From assembly GCA_001899585.1 (NCBI GenBank), contig MKWE01000031.1:480399-517347 (forward strand): a stretch of 36,949 nt of DNA, given 5' to 3'. A program made the position numbers and the translations under genes. The number at the start of each line of letters is the position of its first letter. The stretch's first letter is position 1. The notes under the pieces are model-generated. The model saw only the letters and a program-made list of their open reading frames with translations. It was not told the DNA's origin and searched no databases. The stretch comes from Rhodospirillales bacterium 70-18 (GTDB lineage Bacteria > Pseudomonadota > Alphaproteobacteria > Acetobacterales > Acetobacteraceae). Shown piece by piece: positions 1 to 7,854 of this stretch.

Positions 1-348
1 TTCGGTGACGTGCATCTGAAGGTCCGGGAGCCGGACCCGGACCTATCAGGACGGTCCCAGGCGGTGATCGATGCGCTCGGGCGCAGGATCGTCATGCCAA
101 CGGGGAAATGGCACCTGTTTATTTCTGAAAGAGAATGGTCTGTCGCGACGAAGTTCCATTCGTGCAGCAGGGCGGACACGGACGCCGAGGACGTCAATGC
201 GGCGCTGCGCCAGCTTGACGGGCAGCGCCTGGTGGCCGTCGCCCGCCGCGGCGGCGGAAGCGACTGGGTGCTGGAATTCGACCTGGGCGGCGTGTTGCGG
301 ATCGGCGCCCCGACGCCCCCGGCATCCGACGAGGACATCGCGCAATGA
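1..348 (+). CDS. hypothetical protein, 5' truncated, possibly ended by a premature stop
   Basis: The frame is open from base 1, so the true start is probably outside the window; the first start-like codon inside is GTG at 10. I do not recognise the family. The visible part has a segment rich in aromatic and basic residues (GKWHLFISEREW, about residues 32-43), then a basic and acidic helical stretch, then WVLEFDLGGVLRIG. No signal peptide or membrane segment is visible. The TGA at 346-348 follows a Gln codon. The same frame then reads TLFRKDGDYASYTQAGRLRY up to a second TGA at 427-429, which looks like real protein and would continue naturally if the first TGA were TGG (Trp). The gene may therefore be a recent pseudogene. 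It converges with the ABC operon that ends at 615. Confidence 0.5.
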   Translation, partial: FGDVHLKVREPDPDLSGRSQAVIDALGRRIVMPTGKWHLFISEREWSVATKFHSCSRADTDAEDVNAALRQLDGQRLVAVARRGGGSDWVLEFDLGGVLRIGAPTPPASDEDIAQ

Positions 349-500
349 ACGCTGTTCCGCAAGGACGGCGATTATGCCTCGTACACTCAGGCGGGACGCC
401 TGAGATATGGACGGCGCGATGGCGGCTGACCCGCGCCTGGATCCGCCCGCCGCAAGCACATGCCAGGGGTGACCGTCACGATGACGGGCCTAAACACCCA

Positions 501-546
501 GTGGTCCGATGCCAACGGGCACTTCAGCCCGTTGGCATCGGACCAC
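501..546. repeat. perfect 20-bp inverted repeat with 6-nt loop
   Basis: The arms 501-520 and 527-546 are exact reverse complements (GTGGTCCGATGCCAACGGGC on the left) around the loop ACTTCA. They lie in the 185-bp space between the end of the first gene and the convergent permease gene. There is no T-run on either side, so a classical intrinsic terminator is not obvious; a bidirectional transcription-end hairpin or a palindromic mobile repeat are both possible. Confidence 0.75.
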
Positions 547-562
547 CAAATCAAGCGAGTGA

Positions 563-595
563 GCTGACTCATGCTGAATCTTCCGAATGGGTCAG
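563..595. terminator. imperfect inverted repeat between convergent genes
   Basis: GCTGACTCAT (563-572) pairs with ATGGGTCAGC (586-595) with one mismatch, around a 13-nt loop. It is only 19 bp past the end of the minus-strand permease gene, so it could end that operon. It has no clear U-tract. Confidence 0.35.
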
Positions 596-614
596 CGCAC
601 TAGTCACACACGCC

Positions 615-1403
615 TCACCAGCCGGAACTCGTCGCGTAAGGCACCGCGATCCGGCGCGCGAGGATGATCAGTTGGCTGAAGCAGATGCCAAGGATGCCGA
701 TCACCACCATGCCGGCCATCACCTTGGCGGTCTCCAGCCCGCTCTGTGCGTTTGTGATCAGATACCCGAGGCCCGCCGAAGATCCGACATACTCGGCCGC
801 GATCACCGAGACCCAGGCATAGGCGAGCGCCAGTTGCAACCCGGTGAGGATGCGCGGCAGGGCGGCCGGCACCACCACTTGCAGCAGCAACCGCCAGCCG
901 CGGACCCCGAGCATGTCTGCCGCCTTCAGCACCAGCGGATCGATCCCCTGGATCGCCGCGGCCGTGTTGATCGCCACTACGAAGACGCAGGCGTAGCCGA
1001 CGACGAAGATCTTGCCCGCGATCGAGACGCCGAACCACACCACCACCAGGGGCACCAGCGAGAACGGCACGATGAAGCGGAATGTCTCGATCAGCGGCTC
1101 CAGGAAGGCGCCGAGCGCGCGCGAGCGGGCCAGCGCCACGCCGGCCAGCAATCCCGCGCTCGCCCCGATCAGGAACCCCCAGGCCAGCTCCGAGAGGCTG
1201 GTCAGCACGTCCTGGCGCAGCGAGCCGGCCTCGGCCATCTCCAGCAACGCCTGCCACACCGCCGGCGGGCTCGGCAGGATCACAGCACGGACATGGAACA
1301 GCGCCGAGGTCGACCACCACAGGGCCACCAGGATCGCGAAGCCGAGGGCGGCACTGGCGATGCCGCCCGGCGAGGGCAGCAGGCGGGCGATGCGTCCGGT
1401 CAT
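615..1403 (-). CDS. ABC transporter permease, SsuC/TauC-like (NitT/TauT family)
   Basis: This is one of two inner-membrane permeases of an importer of the nitrate/sulfonate/taurine type, about 262 residues. It shows about six hydrophobic segments and the cytoplasmic EAA-like loop, here AADMLGVRGW followed by VVVPAALPRI, which docks with the ATPase. An upstream in-frame extension to 1478 would run into the preceding permease gene. ATG at 1403 lies directly after that gene's TGA with one base between, so I take it as the start. It is the last gene of the GntR / ATPase / CoA transferase / binding protein / permease / permease operon. The substrate cannot be read from the sequence; the CoA transferase in the operon points to an organic acid. 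Confidence 0.88.
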   Translation of the reverse strand: MTGRIARLLPSPGGIASAALGFAILVALWWSTSALFHVRAVILPSPPAVWQALLEMAEAGSLRQDVLTSLSELAWGFLIGASAGLLAGVALARSRALGAFLEPLIETFRFIVPFSLVPLVVVWFGVSIAGKIFVVGYACVFVVAINTAAAIQGIDPLVLKAADMLGVRGWRLLLQVVVPAALPRILTGLQLALAYAWVSVIAAEYVGSSAGLGYLITNAQSGLETAKVMAGMVVIGILGICFSQLIILARRIAVPYATSSGW

Positions 1404-1404
1404 C

Positions 1405-2178
1405 TCAGCTGGCCCTGTTGGCGATGATCCATGGAAACAGCCGGCGCTGCAGCCGCATGAAACCCCAATTCGCCACATAGCCGAGGACCGCCAGCGTCAG
1501 CATGCCGACCATGATCTGCGCCACGTCGAACGATTGGCCGCCATAGCCTTCCAGCGCGCCGAGGCCGGTATTGCCGGCCACCAGCTCCGATAGCACCACC
1601 CCGCCCCAGGCGGCGCCCAGGGCGTAGCGCAGCCCCACCAGAATGTCCGGCATCGCCGACATCAGCCCTACCTCCATCCGTTGCGGCAGGCGCAGCCGCA
1701 GCGAGCGGCTGGCCTTGCCGGTTTCGGAATCCATCGCCGAGGCGCCCTGCACCGTGTTCACCACAACCGTGAACATGCTGATCAGCACGATGATGCTCGC
1801 CTTGCTCCAGTAGCCGATGCCGAACCACAGGATCGCCAGCGGCACCCAGGCGAGCGGCGAGATGAAGCGCAGGAAGTCGATCAGCGGCCGCAGCACCAGC
1901 CGTGCCAGTGCCACCCGCCCGATCAGCAGGCCCAGCGCCACGCCCAGCAGGCACCCCAGCGCCCAGCCTCCCGCGGCCACGCCAAGGCTTGCCAGGATGT
2001 CGGCACCGAGTTCGGTGCGGGAAAGCTCCACGAAGCGCACCGCCACCAGCCACGGCGCCGGGAACAGCTCCAGCCGCGGCGAGTGGAATGCCCAGGCCAG
2101 CACCACCCAACCGGCCAGGATGAACCCGACCGCGGCCAGGCGGATGCCCGCCGGGGCGGATCCGCCCGGACGCTTCAC
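1405..2178 (-). CDS. ABC transporter permease, SsuC/TauC-like (NitT/TauT family)
   Basis: This is the second permease of the importer, 257 residues with about six membrane segments. The EAA-like loop is degenerate (GKASRSLRLRLPQRMEVGLM followed by SAMPDILVGLR). Its GTG start at 2178 overlaps the stop of the binding-protein gene by 4 bp (GTGA), which suggests translational coupling. Two different permease genes in tandem suggest a heterodimeric channel, whereas many NitT/TauT systems use a homodimer. The downstream permease gene begins one base after this stop. Confidence 0.88.
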   Translation of the reverse strand: MKRPGGSAPAGIRLAAVGFILAGWVVLAWAFHSPRLELFPAPWLVAVRFVELSRTELGADILASLGVAAGGWALGCLLGVALGLLIGRVALARLVLRPLIDFLRFISPLAWVPLAILWFGIGYWSKASIIVLISMFTVVVNTVQGASAMDSETGKASRSLRLRLPQRMEVGLMSAMPDILVGLRYALGAAWGGVVLSELVAGNTGLGALEGYGGQSFDVAQIMVGMLTLAVLGYVANWGFMRLQRRLFPWIIANRAS

Positions 2179-3155
2179 TTGCCCATGGCCTTCGCCGCGA
2201 ACTCCGGATGCACCAGCGCGCCGATGAAGGCCGGCACGTCGGGCACGTTGATCACGTGGAACTTCTTCAGCACCTCGGCCTGCTCGATCATCGCCGCCGG
2301 GTCCGGCGCGACAGTGGCCGGCTGCACCAGGCCGTGGGCGTAGCTGTAGGTCACGTTGGTCAGGCTGGTCTTGGAACCGACCGCCAGCAGCTTGTACGCC
2401 TCTTCGGGCTTGTCACGCAGCAGCGCCTCGGCGCGGATGACGAAGCGCAGCAGGTCCACCGCCACGTCCGGATGCGCCTTGGCGAACTCCGGCCGCACGA
2501 TCACCCCTCCGCCGGGCCACGGCTTGCCGTAGATCTGCGATGCCGTGGTGATCAGCTCGCTCGTGCCGGCGGTGATGGTCTCGGCGGTATACGGCACGTA
2601 GGAGATCACCGCGTCCACCGCGCCGCGCTCCAGCGCGGCCGGCTCGCTGGGGCCGCTGGTGTTGAAGCCCTGGATGTCCTTCAGCGTCAGGCCGGCACCG
2701 GCGAGCGCCATCTGCAGCACCGCGGTGGGCGCGGTGTTCGGCGTCACCCCGCCGACCTTGCGGCCCTTCAGGTCGGCCGCGCTTTTGATGCCGCTGTCCT
2801 TGCGCGCCACCAGTGCCACATAGTTCATCGCGCCATTGCCGATGTACCACATCACCCCGGGGCTGCGCGCCGCCACCTGCTCGATGCCGGAGGTATCGGC
2901 CTCGCCGAAATCGATCGCGCCGGCCGCCATGGCGGCCGCCTCGGGAGGAATGCCCTGGATGAAGTCGTGCCACTGCACCTTGTAGCCGGCGTCCTCCAGC
3001 CAGTGGGCGGCGCGGATCAGCGCCAGCGGCCGCAGCGCCGGGAACATGCCGATGCTGAGTTCATGGGTGCTGAGTGTCTTGGGCGGCTGGGCATGGGCTG
3101 GCACGCCGAGGCACAGCAGTGCCGCCGCGGCGATGGCAAGATGGCGATGGTTCAT
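2175..3155 (-). CDS. periplasmic substrate-binding protein, NMT1/TauA/SsuA-like
   Basis: This 326-residue binding protein has a clear Sec signal peptide (residues 1-22, MNHRHLAIAAAALLCLGVPAHA) and a mature part with the type II binding-protein pattern of NitT/TauT systems: a repeated scan of a substrate cleft with GAIDFGEADTSGIE, a hinge, LKGRKVGGVTPNTAPTAVLQ and a second lobe starting near GAVDAVISYVPY. It would deliver an unknown, probably carboxylated, ligand to the two permeases encoded immediately downstream. A 54-bp gap separates it from the upstream CoA transferase gene, and a purine-rich stretch in front of the ATG provides a ribosome binding site. Confidence 0.88.
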   Translation of the reverse strand: MNHRHLAIAAAALLCLGVPAHAQPPKTLSTHELSIGMFPALRPLALIRAAHWLEDAGYKVQWHDFIQGIPPEAAAMAAGAIDFGEADTSGIEQVAARSPGVMWYIGNGAMNYVALVARKDSGIKSAADLKGRKVGGVTPNTAPTAVLQMALAGAGLTLKDIQGFNTSGPSEPAALERGAVDAVISYVPYTAETITAGTSELITTASQIYGKPWPGGGVIVRPEFAKAHPDVAVDLLRFVIRAEALLRDKPEEAYKLLAVGSKTSLTNVTYSYAHGLVQPATVAPDPAAMIEQAEVLKKFHVINVPDVPAFIGALVHPEFAAKAMGK

Positions 3156-3209
3156 GGTCGTTTCCTCTCCCTTTTCGGTTTCTTCGTTCTTGATCCCGCG
3201 CCCGGCGGT

Positions 3210-4403
3210 TCAGATGGTCCCGTCGGCGCGCAGCGCGTCGATCTCCTGTGTGCTCATCCCCAACAGATCGCCGAGCACCGCGGCGTTGCCCGAACCCAAC
3301 GCGGGGCCGAGCGAGCGCACCTCGCCCGGCGTCTCGCTCAGGCGCGGGATCGGCGCGGCCATCAGCAGCTCGCCGAAATCCGGGTCCTGCACCGGCACGA
3401 TGGTGCCGCGCTCGCGGAAATGCGGATCGGCGGCGATGTCGGCGATGCTCATCAACGGCGAGGCTGGGATGTCGGCCTCGACCAGAAGCCGCATCGCCTC
3501 CGTCATGCTGAGGCCGGCCACCCAGTCGGCGATCACGGCATACAGCGCCGCCTGGTTCGCCACCCGCGCGTGATGGGTGGCGAAGCGCGGCTGCGCGCAC
3601 AATTCGGGCTGCCCCATCAGCTGGCAGAGCCGCCGCAGCAGCGGCTCCGTGCCGGCATGGATCGAGATACGCCTGCCATCGGCAGTGTCGAAATCGGCGG
3701 CCGGCACCACTTTCGCGTTGGTGTTGCCGCTGCGCTCGCGCACCTGCCCGGTGGCGGAATACGCCAGCAGCGCATCCTCCGAGGCGCGAAACCCCGGCTC
3801 ATACAGCGCGAGGTCGATCACCTGCCCGGTGCCGCCACGATGATCGCGGTTGTACAGCGCTGTCACCACGCCGAACGCGCCGGCATAGGCGCCCATGTAG
3901 TCGATCGTCGCATAGCCCGAGCGCACCGGCGGACGGTCCGCCTCGCCGGTGACGTAGGTGAGGCCCGAGAAAGCGCTGGCGACGCGGTCGAAGGCGCCGC
4001 GATCGGCATAAGGACCGGTGAGGCCATAGCCGGTCACATAGAGCGCCACCAGGCGCGGATAGCGGCTGCGGATGGTCGGTGCGTCGAAGCCCCAGCGCCT
4101 CAGCGTCGGCGGGCGGAAGTTGGTGACCAGCACATCGAAATGCGGCAGCAGCCGGTGCACGATCTCGCGCGCCGCCGGCTTGCGCAGGTTGAGGGTGATC
4201 GAGGTCTTGTTGCGCGCGTCCTGCACCCATTGCAGCGAGCGCCCACCCGGTTCGCGCGCGCCCCGGCGCATGAAGTCGCCGCGGCCGGGGTCTTCCACCT
4301 TCACCACCTCGGCGCCGAAATCACCCAGCGTGGTGGCGGCGACCGGGGCGGCGATGATCGACGAAAGGTCGAGGACGCGGATGCCCGAAAGTGGCAGGTT
4401 CAT
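3210..4403 (-). CDS. class III CoA transferase (CaiB/BaiF family)
   Basis: This 397-residue enzyme would move CoA from an acyl-CoA donor to a carboxylic acid in the cytoplasm. The N-terminus (LSGIRVLDLSSIIAAPVAAT), the GDFGAEVVKVEDPGRGD segment near residues 27-43 and the length are typical of the family. Asp168 in YATIDYMGAY matches the position of the catalytic aspartate that forms the acyl anhydride (Asp169 in formyl-CoA transferase). The start ATG overlaps the ATPase stop by 4 bp, so it is translated with the transporter. This placement suggests that it activates the imported substrate. The exact acid cannot be named. Confidence 0.9.
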   Translation of the reverse strand: MNLPLSGIRVLDLSSIIAAPVAATTLGDFGAEVVKVEDPGRGDFMRRGAREPGGRSLQWVQDARNKTSITLNLRKPAAREIVHRLLPHFDVLVTNFRPPTLRRWGFDAPTIRSRYPRLVALYVTGYGLTGPYADRGAFDRVASAFSGLTYVTGEADRPPVRSGYATIDYMGAYAGAFGVVTALYNRDHRGGTGQVIDLALYEPGFRASEDALLAYSATGQVRERSGNTNAKVVPAADFDTADGRRISIHAGTEPLLRRLCQLMGQPELCAQPRFATHHARVANQAALYAVIADWVAGLSMTEAMRLLVEADIPASPLMSIADIAADPHFRERGTIVPVQDPDFGELLMAAPIPRLSETPGEVRSLGPALGSGNAAVLGDLLGMSTQEIDALRADGTI

Positions 4404-5248
4404 GCGGGTGCTACCTGGTTGGCCGGCGGGGAGTGCGCCAGTAGGTCGAAGATCTCCGCTGTCACCCGCGCGAAGGCGCCGCTGGAGCGGTCGTGTTCGG
4501 CTTCGCCCGGCGTCACGTTGCGGATGATGCGGCCGGGCCGCCCGCTCATCACGAACACCGCGTCCCCGAGATAGACGGCCTCGGCCACGTCGTGGGTGAC
4601 GAACAGCACGGTCATGCCGGAATGGGCGGTGATCCGCCGCAGCTCTTCCTGCAACAGCGCCCGCGTCTGGGCGTCGACGGCGGCGAACGGCTCGTCCATC
4701 AGCAGCACGTCGGGCTGCAGCGCCAGCGCGCGGGCGATGCCGACACGCTGCGCCATGCCTCCGGACAGCTCGTGCGGATAGGCATTGGCGAAGCCCTGCA
4801 GGCCGACCAGGGCGATGAAACGCTCAGCGCGGCGGTTTGCCTCGGCGCGTGGCACCCCCCGCGCACGCAGGCCGAAGGTGATGTTGCCGATCACCGTCTT
4901 CCAGGCGAACAGCGCCGGCCGCTGGAACACCACTGCAAGGCGCGCCGCGCGGTCGCCGGAACGCCGCTCGGCCAGCCCCTTGCCGGGTGGGTCCGCGTCG
5001 GCCGCAACGCGATCGATCTCGATTCGCCCCTCCCCGAGCGGCACGAGACCGGCCACCAGGTCCAGCAGCGTGCTCTTGCCGCAGCCCGACGGGCCGACCA
5101 GGCAGGCGAACGTCCCGCCCGGGATGGTGAGGCTGCAACCGGCCAGCGCCTGCACCCTGCCATTGCGCGTGGCGTAGCTGAGCCCGACATCGCGCACGCG
5201 GATCTGCGGGCCCGTCCGTTGTGTGGCACCGGTTGCCATATCCCCCAT
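4400..5248 (-). CDS. ABC transporter ATP-binding protein, SsuB/TauB-like
   Basis: This is the ATPase of the NitT/TauT-type importer, about 282 residues. Counting from ATG 5248, Walker A is GPSGCGKST at 52-60, followed by a Q-loop (VVFQRPALF), signature LSGGMAQR, Walker B VLLMDEPF, a D-loop (AAVDAQTR) and the switch His (FVTHDVAEA). An in-frame GTG at 5266 exists, but it lies inside the GGAGG that would serve as ribosome binding site for ATG 5248. The gene follows the GntR gene after a short spacer and overlaps the CoA transferase start by 4 bp. The stretch PPGKGLAERRSGDRAAR between Walker A and the Q-loop is a little longer than usual. Confidence 0.92.
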   Translation of the reverse strand: MGDMATGATQRTGPQIRVRDVGLSYATRNGRVQALAGCSLTIPGGTFACLVGPSGCGKSTLLDLVAGLVPLGEGRIEIDRVAADADPPGKGLAERRSGDRAARLAVVFQRPALFAWKTVIGNITFGLRARGVPRAEANRRAERFIALVGLQGFANAYPHELSGGMAQRVGIARALALQPDVLLMDEPFAAVDAQTRALLQEELRRITAHSGMTVLFVTHDVAEAVYLGDAVFVMSGRPGRIIRNVTPGEAEHDRSSGAFARVTAEIFDLLAHSPPANQVAPA

Positions 5249-5281
5249 CCTGTTCGTTTCCTCCACGCGTTTGGTTGGCGC

Positions 5282-5977
5282 CTATCCGGGTTTCTCCTGC
5301 GCCGCGATAGCGACCAGCGCCGCGGCGTGGTTGGATTCGCTGATGCGCCAGGCGAGCATCGACGCCGCCTCGGCATCCCGCGCCTGCATGGCCTCCAGCA
5401 TGGCGGTGGCAAGGCAGGCCAGCTCGCGCCGATGCGCCACGGTGCCGTGCGCCATCTCGGCGTAATAGCGGTACGACTGCCGGGTCATCTTGCGGAAGCC
5501 GGCCTGCAGCCGCGCATTGCCGCAGCGTTCGACCACATAGATACTGGCGGCCTGCGTGGCGTCGACGAACCGGGCCGGGGTGACCGTGGCATCAGCGGCC
5601 AGGTCGTTGATGCGCTGGCGCCAGACGGCATATCCGGCCACCTCGCCGTCGCTGGCCCGGCGCACGAACAGGCGGACGACCGCCGCGTACAGCGCCGATC
5701 GCACCTCATACATCTCGCTCACTTCCGCCGCCGAGAGCTCGGTCACCACGGTGCCGCGGCGCGGCCGCCGCATCACCAGGTCGTCCTTCATCAGCATCCG
5801 CAGCGCCTCGCGCACCGGAGCGCGGGAGACGCCGAAACGCTGCGCGATCTCCGCTTCGACCAGCCGAGTTCCCGGCTTGTAGTGGCCCTGCTCGATCGCG
5901 CCCATGAGCTCGCCGGCGATGAAGCTCGCCAACGGTTCCGGCACCGGGCGGATGGGCTCAGAGACTGAACTGATCAT
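5282..5977 (-). CDS. GntR family regulator, FadR/FCD subfamily
   Basis: This is a DNA-binding regulator of 231 residues. The winged helix-turn-helix is at about residues 15-80 (EAEIAQRFGVSRAPVREALR, 41-60, then the wing RRPRRGTVV). An all-helical FCD ligand domain follows from about 88, with a VERCGNARLQ motif and a closing ISESNH. FCD domains bind carboxylic acids, often with a metal. It is the first gene of the importer and CoA transferase operon, so the likely effector is the imported acid or its CoA ester. A TTGTCGACAG-like site sits 29 bp upstream of its start. Confidence 0.9.
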   Translation of the reverse strand: MISSVSEPIRPVPEPLASFIAGELMGAIEQGHYKPGTRLVEAEIAQRFGVSRAPVREALRMLMKDDLVMRRPRRGTVVTELSAAEVSEMYEVRSALYAAVVRLFVRRASDGEVAGYAVWRQRINDLAADATVTPARFVDATQAASIYVVERCGNARLQAGFRKMTRQSYRYYAEMAHGTVAHRRELACLATAMLEAMQARDAEAASMLAWRISESNHAAALVAIAAQEKPG

Positions 5978-6005
5978 GCGGCAACTCGAAACACCATTTA
6001 GACGA

Positions 6006-6015
6006 CTGTCGACAA
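6006..6015 (-). promoter_or_regulatory. candidate GntR/FCD operator
   Basis: On the minus strand this reads TTGTCGACAG, with the perfect 8-bp palindrome TGTCGACA at 6007-6014. FCD-type GntR proteins commonly bind TTGTNNACAA-like palindromes. The site lies 29-38 bp upstream of the GntR start codon, where binding would block the operon promoter. This is inference from the pattern and position only. Confidence 0.45.
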
Positions 6016-6076
6016 TTTGGCGCTCCCCGTCAACGGCGCAGCGATGCCGCCGGGATAGTCCCGAGCGAGGGTGCCG

Positions 6077-6817
6077 TCATGCAGCCACTGGCCGCACCGG
6101 CACCACCACCAGCCGTGCATCCGGACCGGGCCCCACCGCGACATCCACCGCATAGGCGTCGCGCAGTGCCTCGGCGCACAGCGCCGCCGCCGGCGTGCCG
6201 GTCATCACCAGGCGCCCTTGCCGCAGCAGCGCGATCCGGTCGGCGAAGCGCGCGGCGGCGTTGATGTCGTGCAGCACCACGATGGTGGTCAGCCCCCGCC
6301 GTGCCGCCGCCTCGCGCACCATCGACAGCACCTGCAACTGGTGGGCGATATCGAGCGCGCTGGTCGGTTCGTCCAGCAGCAGCGCGCGGGGTTCGCCAGC
6401 CAGCACCTGGGCGAGGAACACCAATTGCCGCTGTCCGCCGCTCAGCGTGCCGAGCTGGCGCTGGGCCAGATGCAGGATGCCAAGCTCGCCCAGCGCCGCC
6501 TCGGCCGCCGCCAGCTCCGCTGCTCCAGCGCGTAGCGACAGGCTGCGCAACCGCCCCAGCAGCACCACCTCGAAGGCGGTGAGCGCTGCCGAGGAGGCGT
6601 TGTCCTGCGGCATGTAGCCCACCGCGCCGCCGCCCTCCCACGCCACGCTGCCACCATGCTTCGTCACCCCGGCCAGCGCGCGCATCAGGCTGGATTTGCC
6701 GGAGCCGTTCGCTCCCAGCAGCGCCAGCACCTCGCCCGGGGCCGCGTCCAGGTCGACACCGTCCACCGCCGTCACGGCGCGATACCGCACCGTAACGCCG
6801 CGCGCCCGCAACCTCAT
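6077..6817 (-). CDS. ABC transporter ATP-binding protein, FecE/BtuD-like
   Basis: This 246-residue ATPase belongs to the iron-siderophore/heme/cobalamin uptake class. Walker A is GANGSGKSS at 35-43, the Q-loop is GYMPQDN, the signature is LSGGQRQLV at 125-133, and Walker B is ALLLDEP at 145-151. The switch His is in VVLHDINAA. The ATG at 6817 overlaps the permease stop by 4 bp (ATGA). An open frame continues far upstream, but only out of frame with the permease, so I do not extend it. It is the last gene of the four-gene uptake operon. Confidence 0.9.
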   Translation of the reverse strand: MRLRARGVTVRYRAVTAVDGVDLDAAPGEVLALLGANGSGKSSLMRALAGVTKHGGSVAWEGGGAVGYMPQDNASSAALTAFEVVLLGRLRSLSLRAGAAELAAAEAALGELGILHLAQRQLGTLSGGQRQLVFLAQVLAGEPRALLLDEPTSALDIAHQLQVLSMVREAAARRGLTTIVVLHDINAAARFADRIALLRQGRLVMTGTPAAALCAEALRDAYAVDVAVGPGPDARLVVVPVRPVAA

Positions 6818-7854
6818 CGGCGTCCTCCCCGCGCCAGCACCAGCCAGGCGAAGAACGGCACTCCCAGCAGCGCGGTGACGATGCCGATCGGGAACACTGT
6901 GCCGGGCATGATCAGCTTGCTGGCAACCGAGGCGGCCGACAGCAGCAACGCCCCGAACACCGCGGAGGCCGGCAGCATGATCCGCTGGTCCTCGCCCACC
7001 AGCAGCCGCGCGATATGCGGCGCCACCAGGCCGACGAAGCCGATGGTGCCGACGAAGGCCACCGCCACGCCGGTAAGCAGCGACACCGTGACAAAGGCGC
7101 GCAGCCGCAGCCGCGTCACCCGCACGCCCAGCGCCCGCGCCCGCTCGTCGCCCAGTTGCAGCGCGGTCAGCCGCCAGGCATCGGCCAGCAGCACCGGCAG
7201 CACGCAGGCGACCACCAGGGCCACGATGCCGGCCTTGGCGAGGCTTGCGCGCAGCAGGCTGCCGAACAGCCAGAACACGATCTGCTGCAACGCCTCCGGC
7301 GAGGCCAGGAACTGCAGCAGCGACAGCAGCGCCTGGAACAGGAACAGGCAGGCGATGCCGGCCAGCACCAGCAGTTCCGAGGTGGCGCCGCGCACCTGCC
7401 CCACACCGGCCACCAGGGCGCAGGCCAGCCCGGCGAAGCCGAAGGCGGCCAGCGGCACCGCCCATGCACCCGGCAGCGGCAGCGCCGCCCCCACCAGGAT
7501 TGCCAGCGCCGCCCCGAACCCCGCGCCGGCCGAGATGCCCAGGGTGTAGGAGCTGGCCAGCGGATTGGCGAGGATGGTCTGCATCACCGCGCCGGACACG
7601 CCGAGAGCCGCGCCCACCAGCACCGCCATCAGCGCGATCGGCAGGCGCAGGCTGAGCACGATCGCGCTCAGCATCGGGTCGTGGGTGAACCCGACCAGCG
7701 TGCGCAGAACGGCTGCCACCGGCAGCATCGCCGGCCCGGTGGCGAGGTCGAAGGCGAAGCTCACCGCCAACACCGCCGCCGCCAGCCCGACGATCCCGGC
7801 ATGGCGCGCATGGGCGGCGCGCCAGCCGGCGATGCCCACCGCCGCCGCGCTCAC
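6814..7854 (-). CDS. FecCD-family ABC transporter permease
   Basis: This inner-membrane permease of about 346 residues has the 10-segment pattern of the FecCD/BtuC family: LRLPIALMAVLVGAALGVSG, ANPLASSYTLGISAGAGFGA, SELLVLAGIA, LGVRVTRLRLRA and FVGLVAPHIARLLVG are all typical. I choose GTG 7854, which overlaps the binding-protein stop by 4 bp (GTGA). Open frame upstream of that lies inside the binding-protein gene and is low complexity. The long first hydrophobic segment begins soon after the start. Together with the adjacent ATPase and Tat-exported binding protein it forms a metal-chelate importer. Confidence 0.9.
   Translation of the reverse strand: MSAAAVGIAGWRAAHARHAGIVGLAAAVLAVSFAFDLATGPAMLPVAAVLRTLVGFTHDPMLSAIVLSLRLPIALMAVLVGAALGVSGAVMQTILANPLASSYTLGISAGAGFGAALAILVGAALPLPGAWAVPLAAFGFAGLACALVAGVGQVRGATSELLVLAGIACLFLFQALLSLLQFLASPEALQQIVFWLFGSLLRASLAKAGIVALVVACVLPVLLADAWRLTALQLGDERARALGVRVTRLRLRAFVTVSLLTGVAVAFVGTIGFVGLVAPHIARLLVGEDQRIMLPASAVFGALLLSAASVASKLIMPGTVFPIGIVTALLGVPFFAWLVLARGGRR

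Noticed and set aside
345-1427. ATG at 345 overlapping the first gene's stop and opening a 360-codon plus-strand frame
   Set aside because: Beyond the first few codons it is the antisense of the permease gene, with His/Arg/Gln-rich composition and no recognisable domain.
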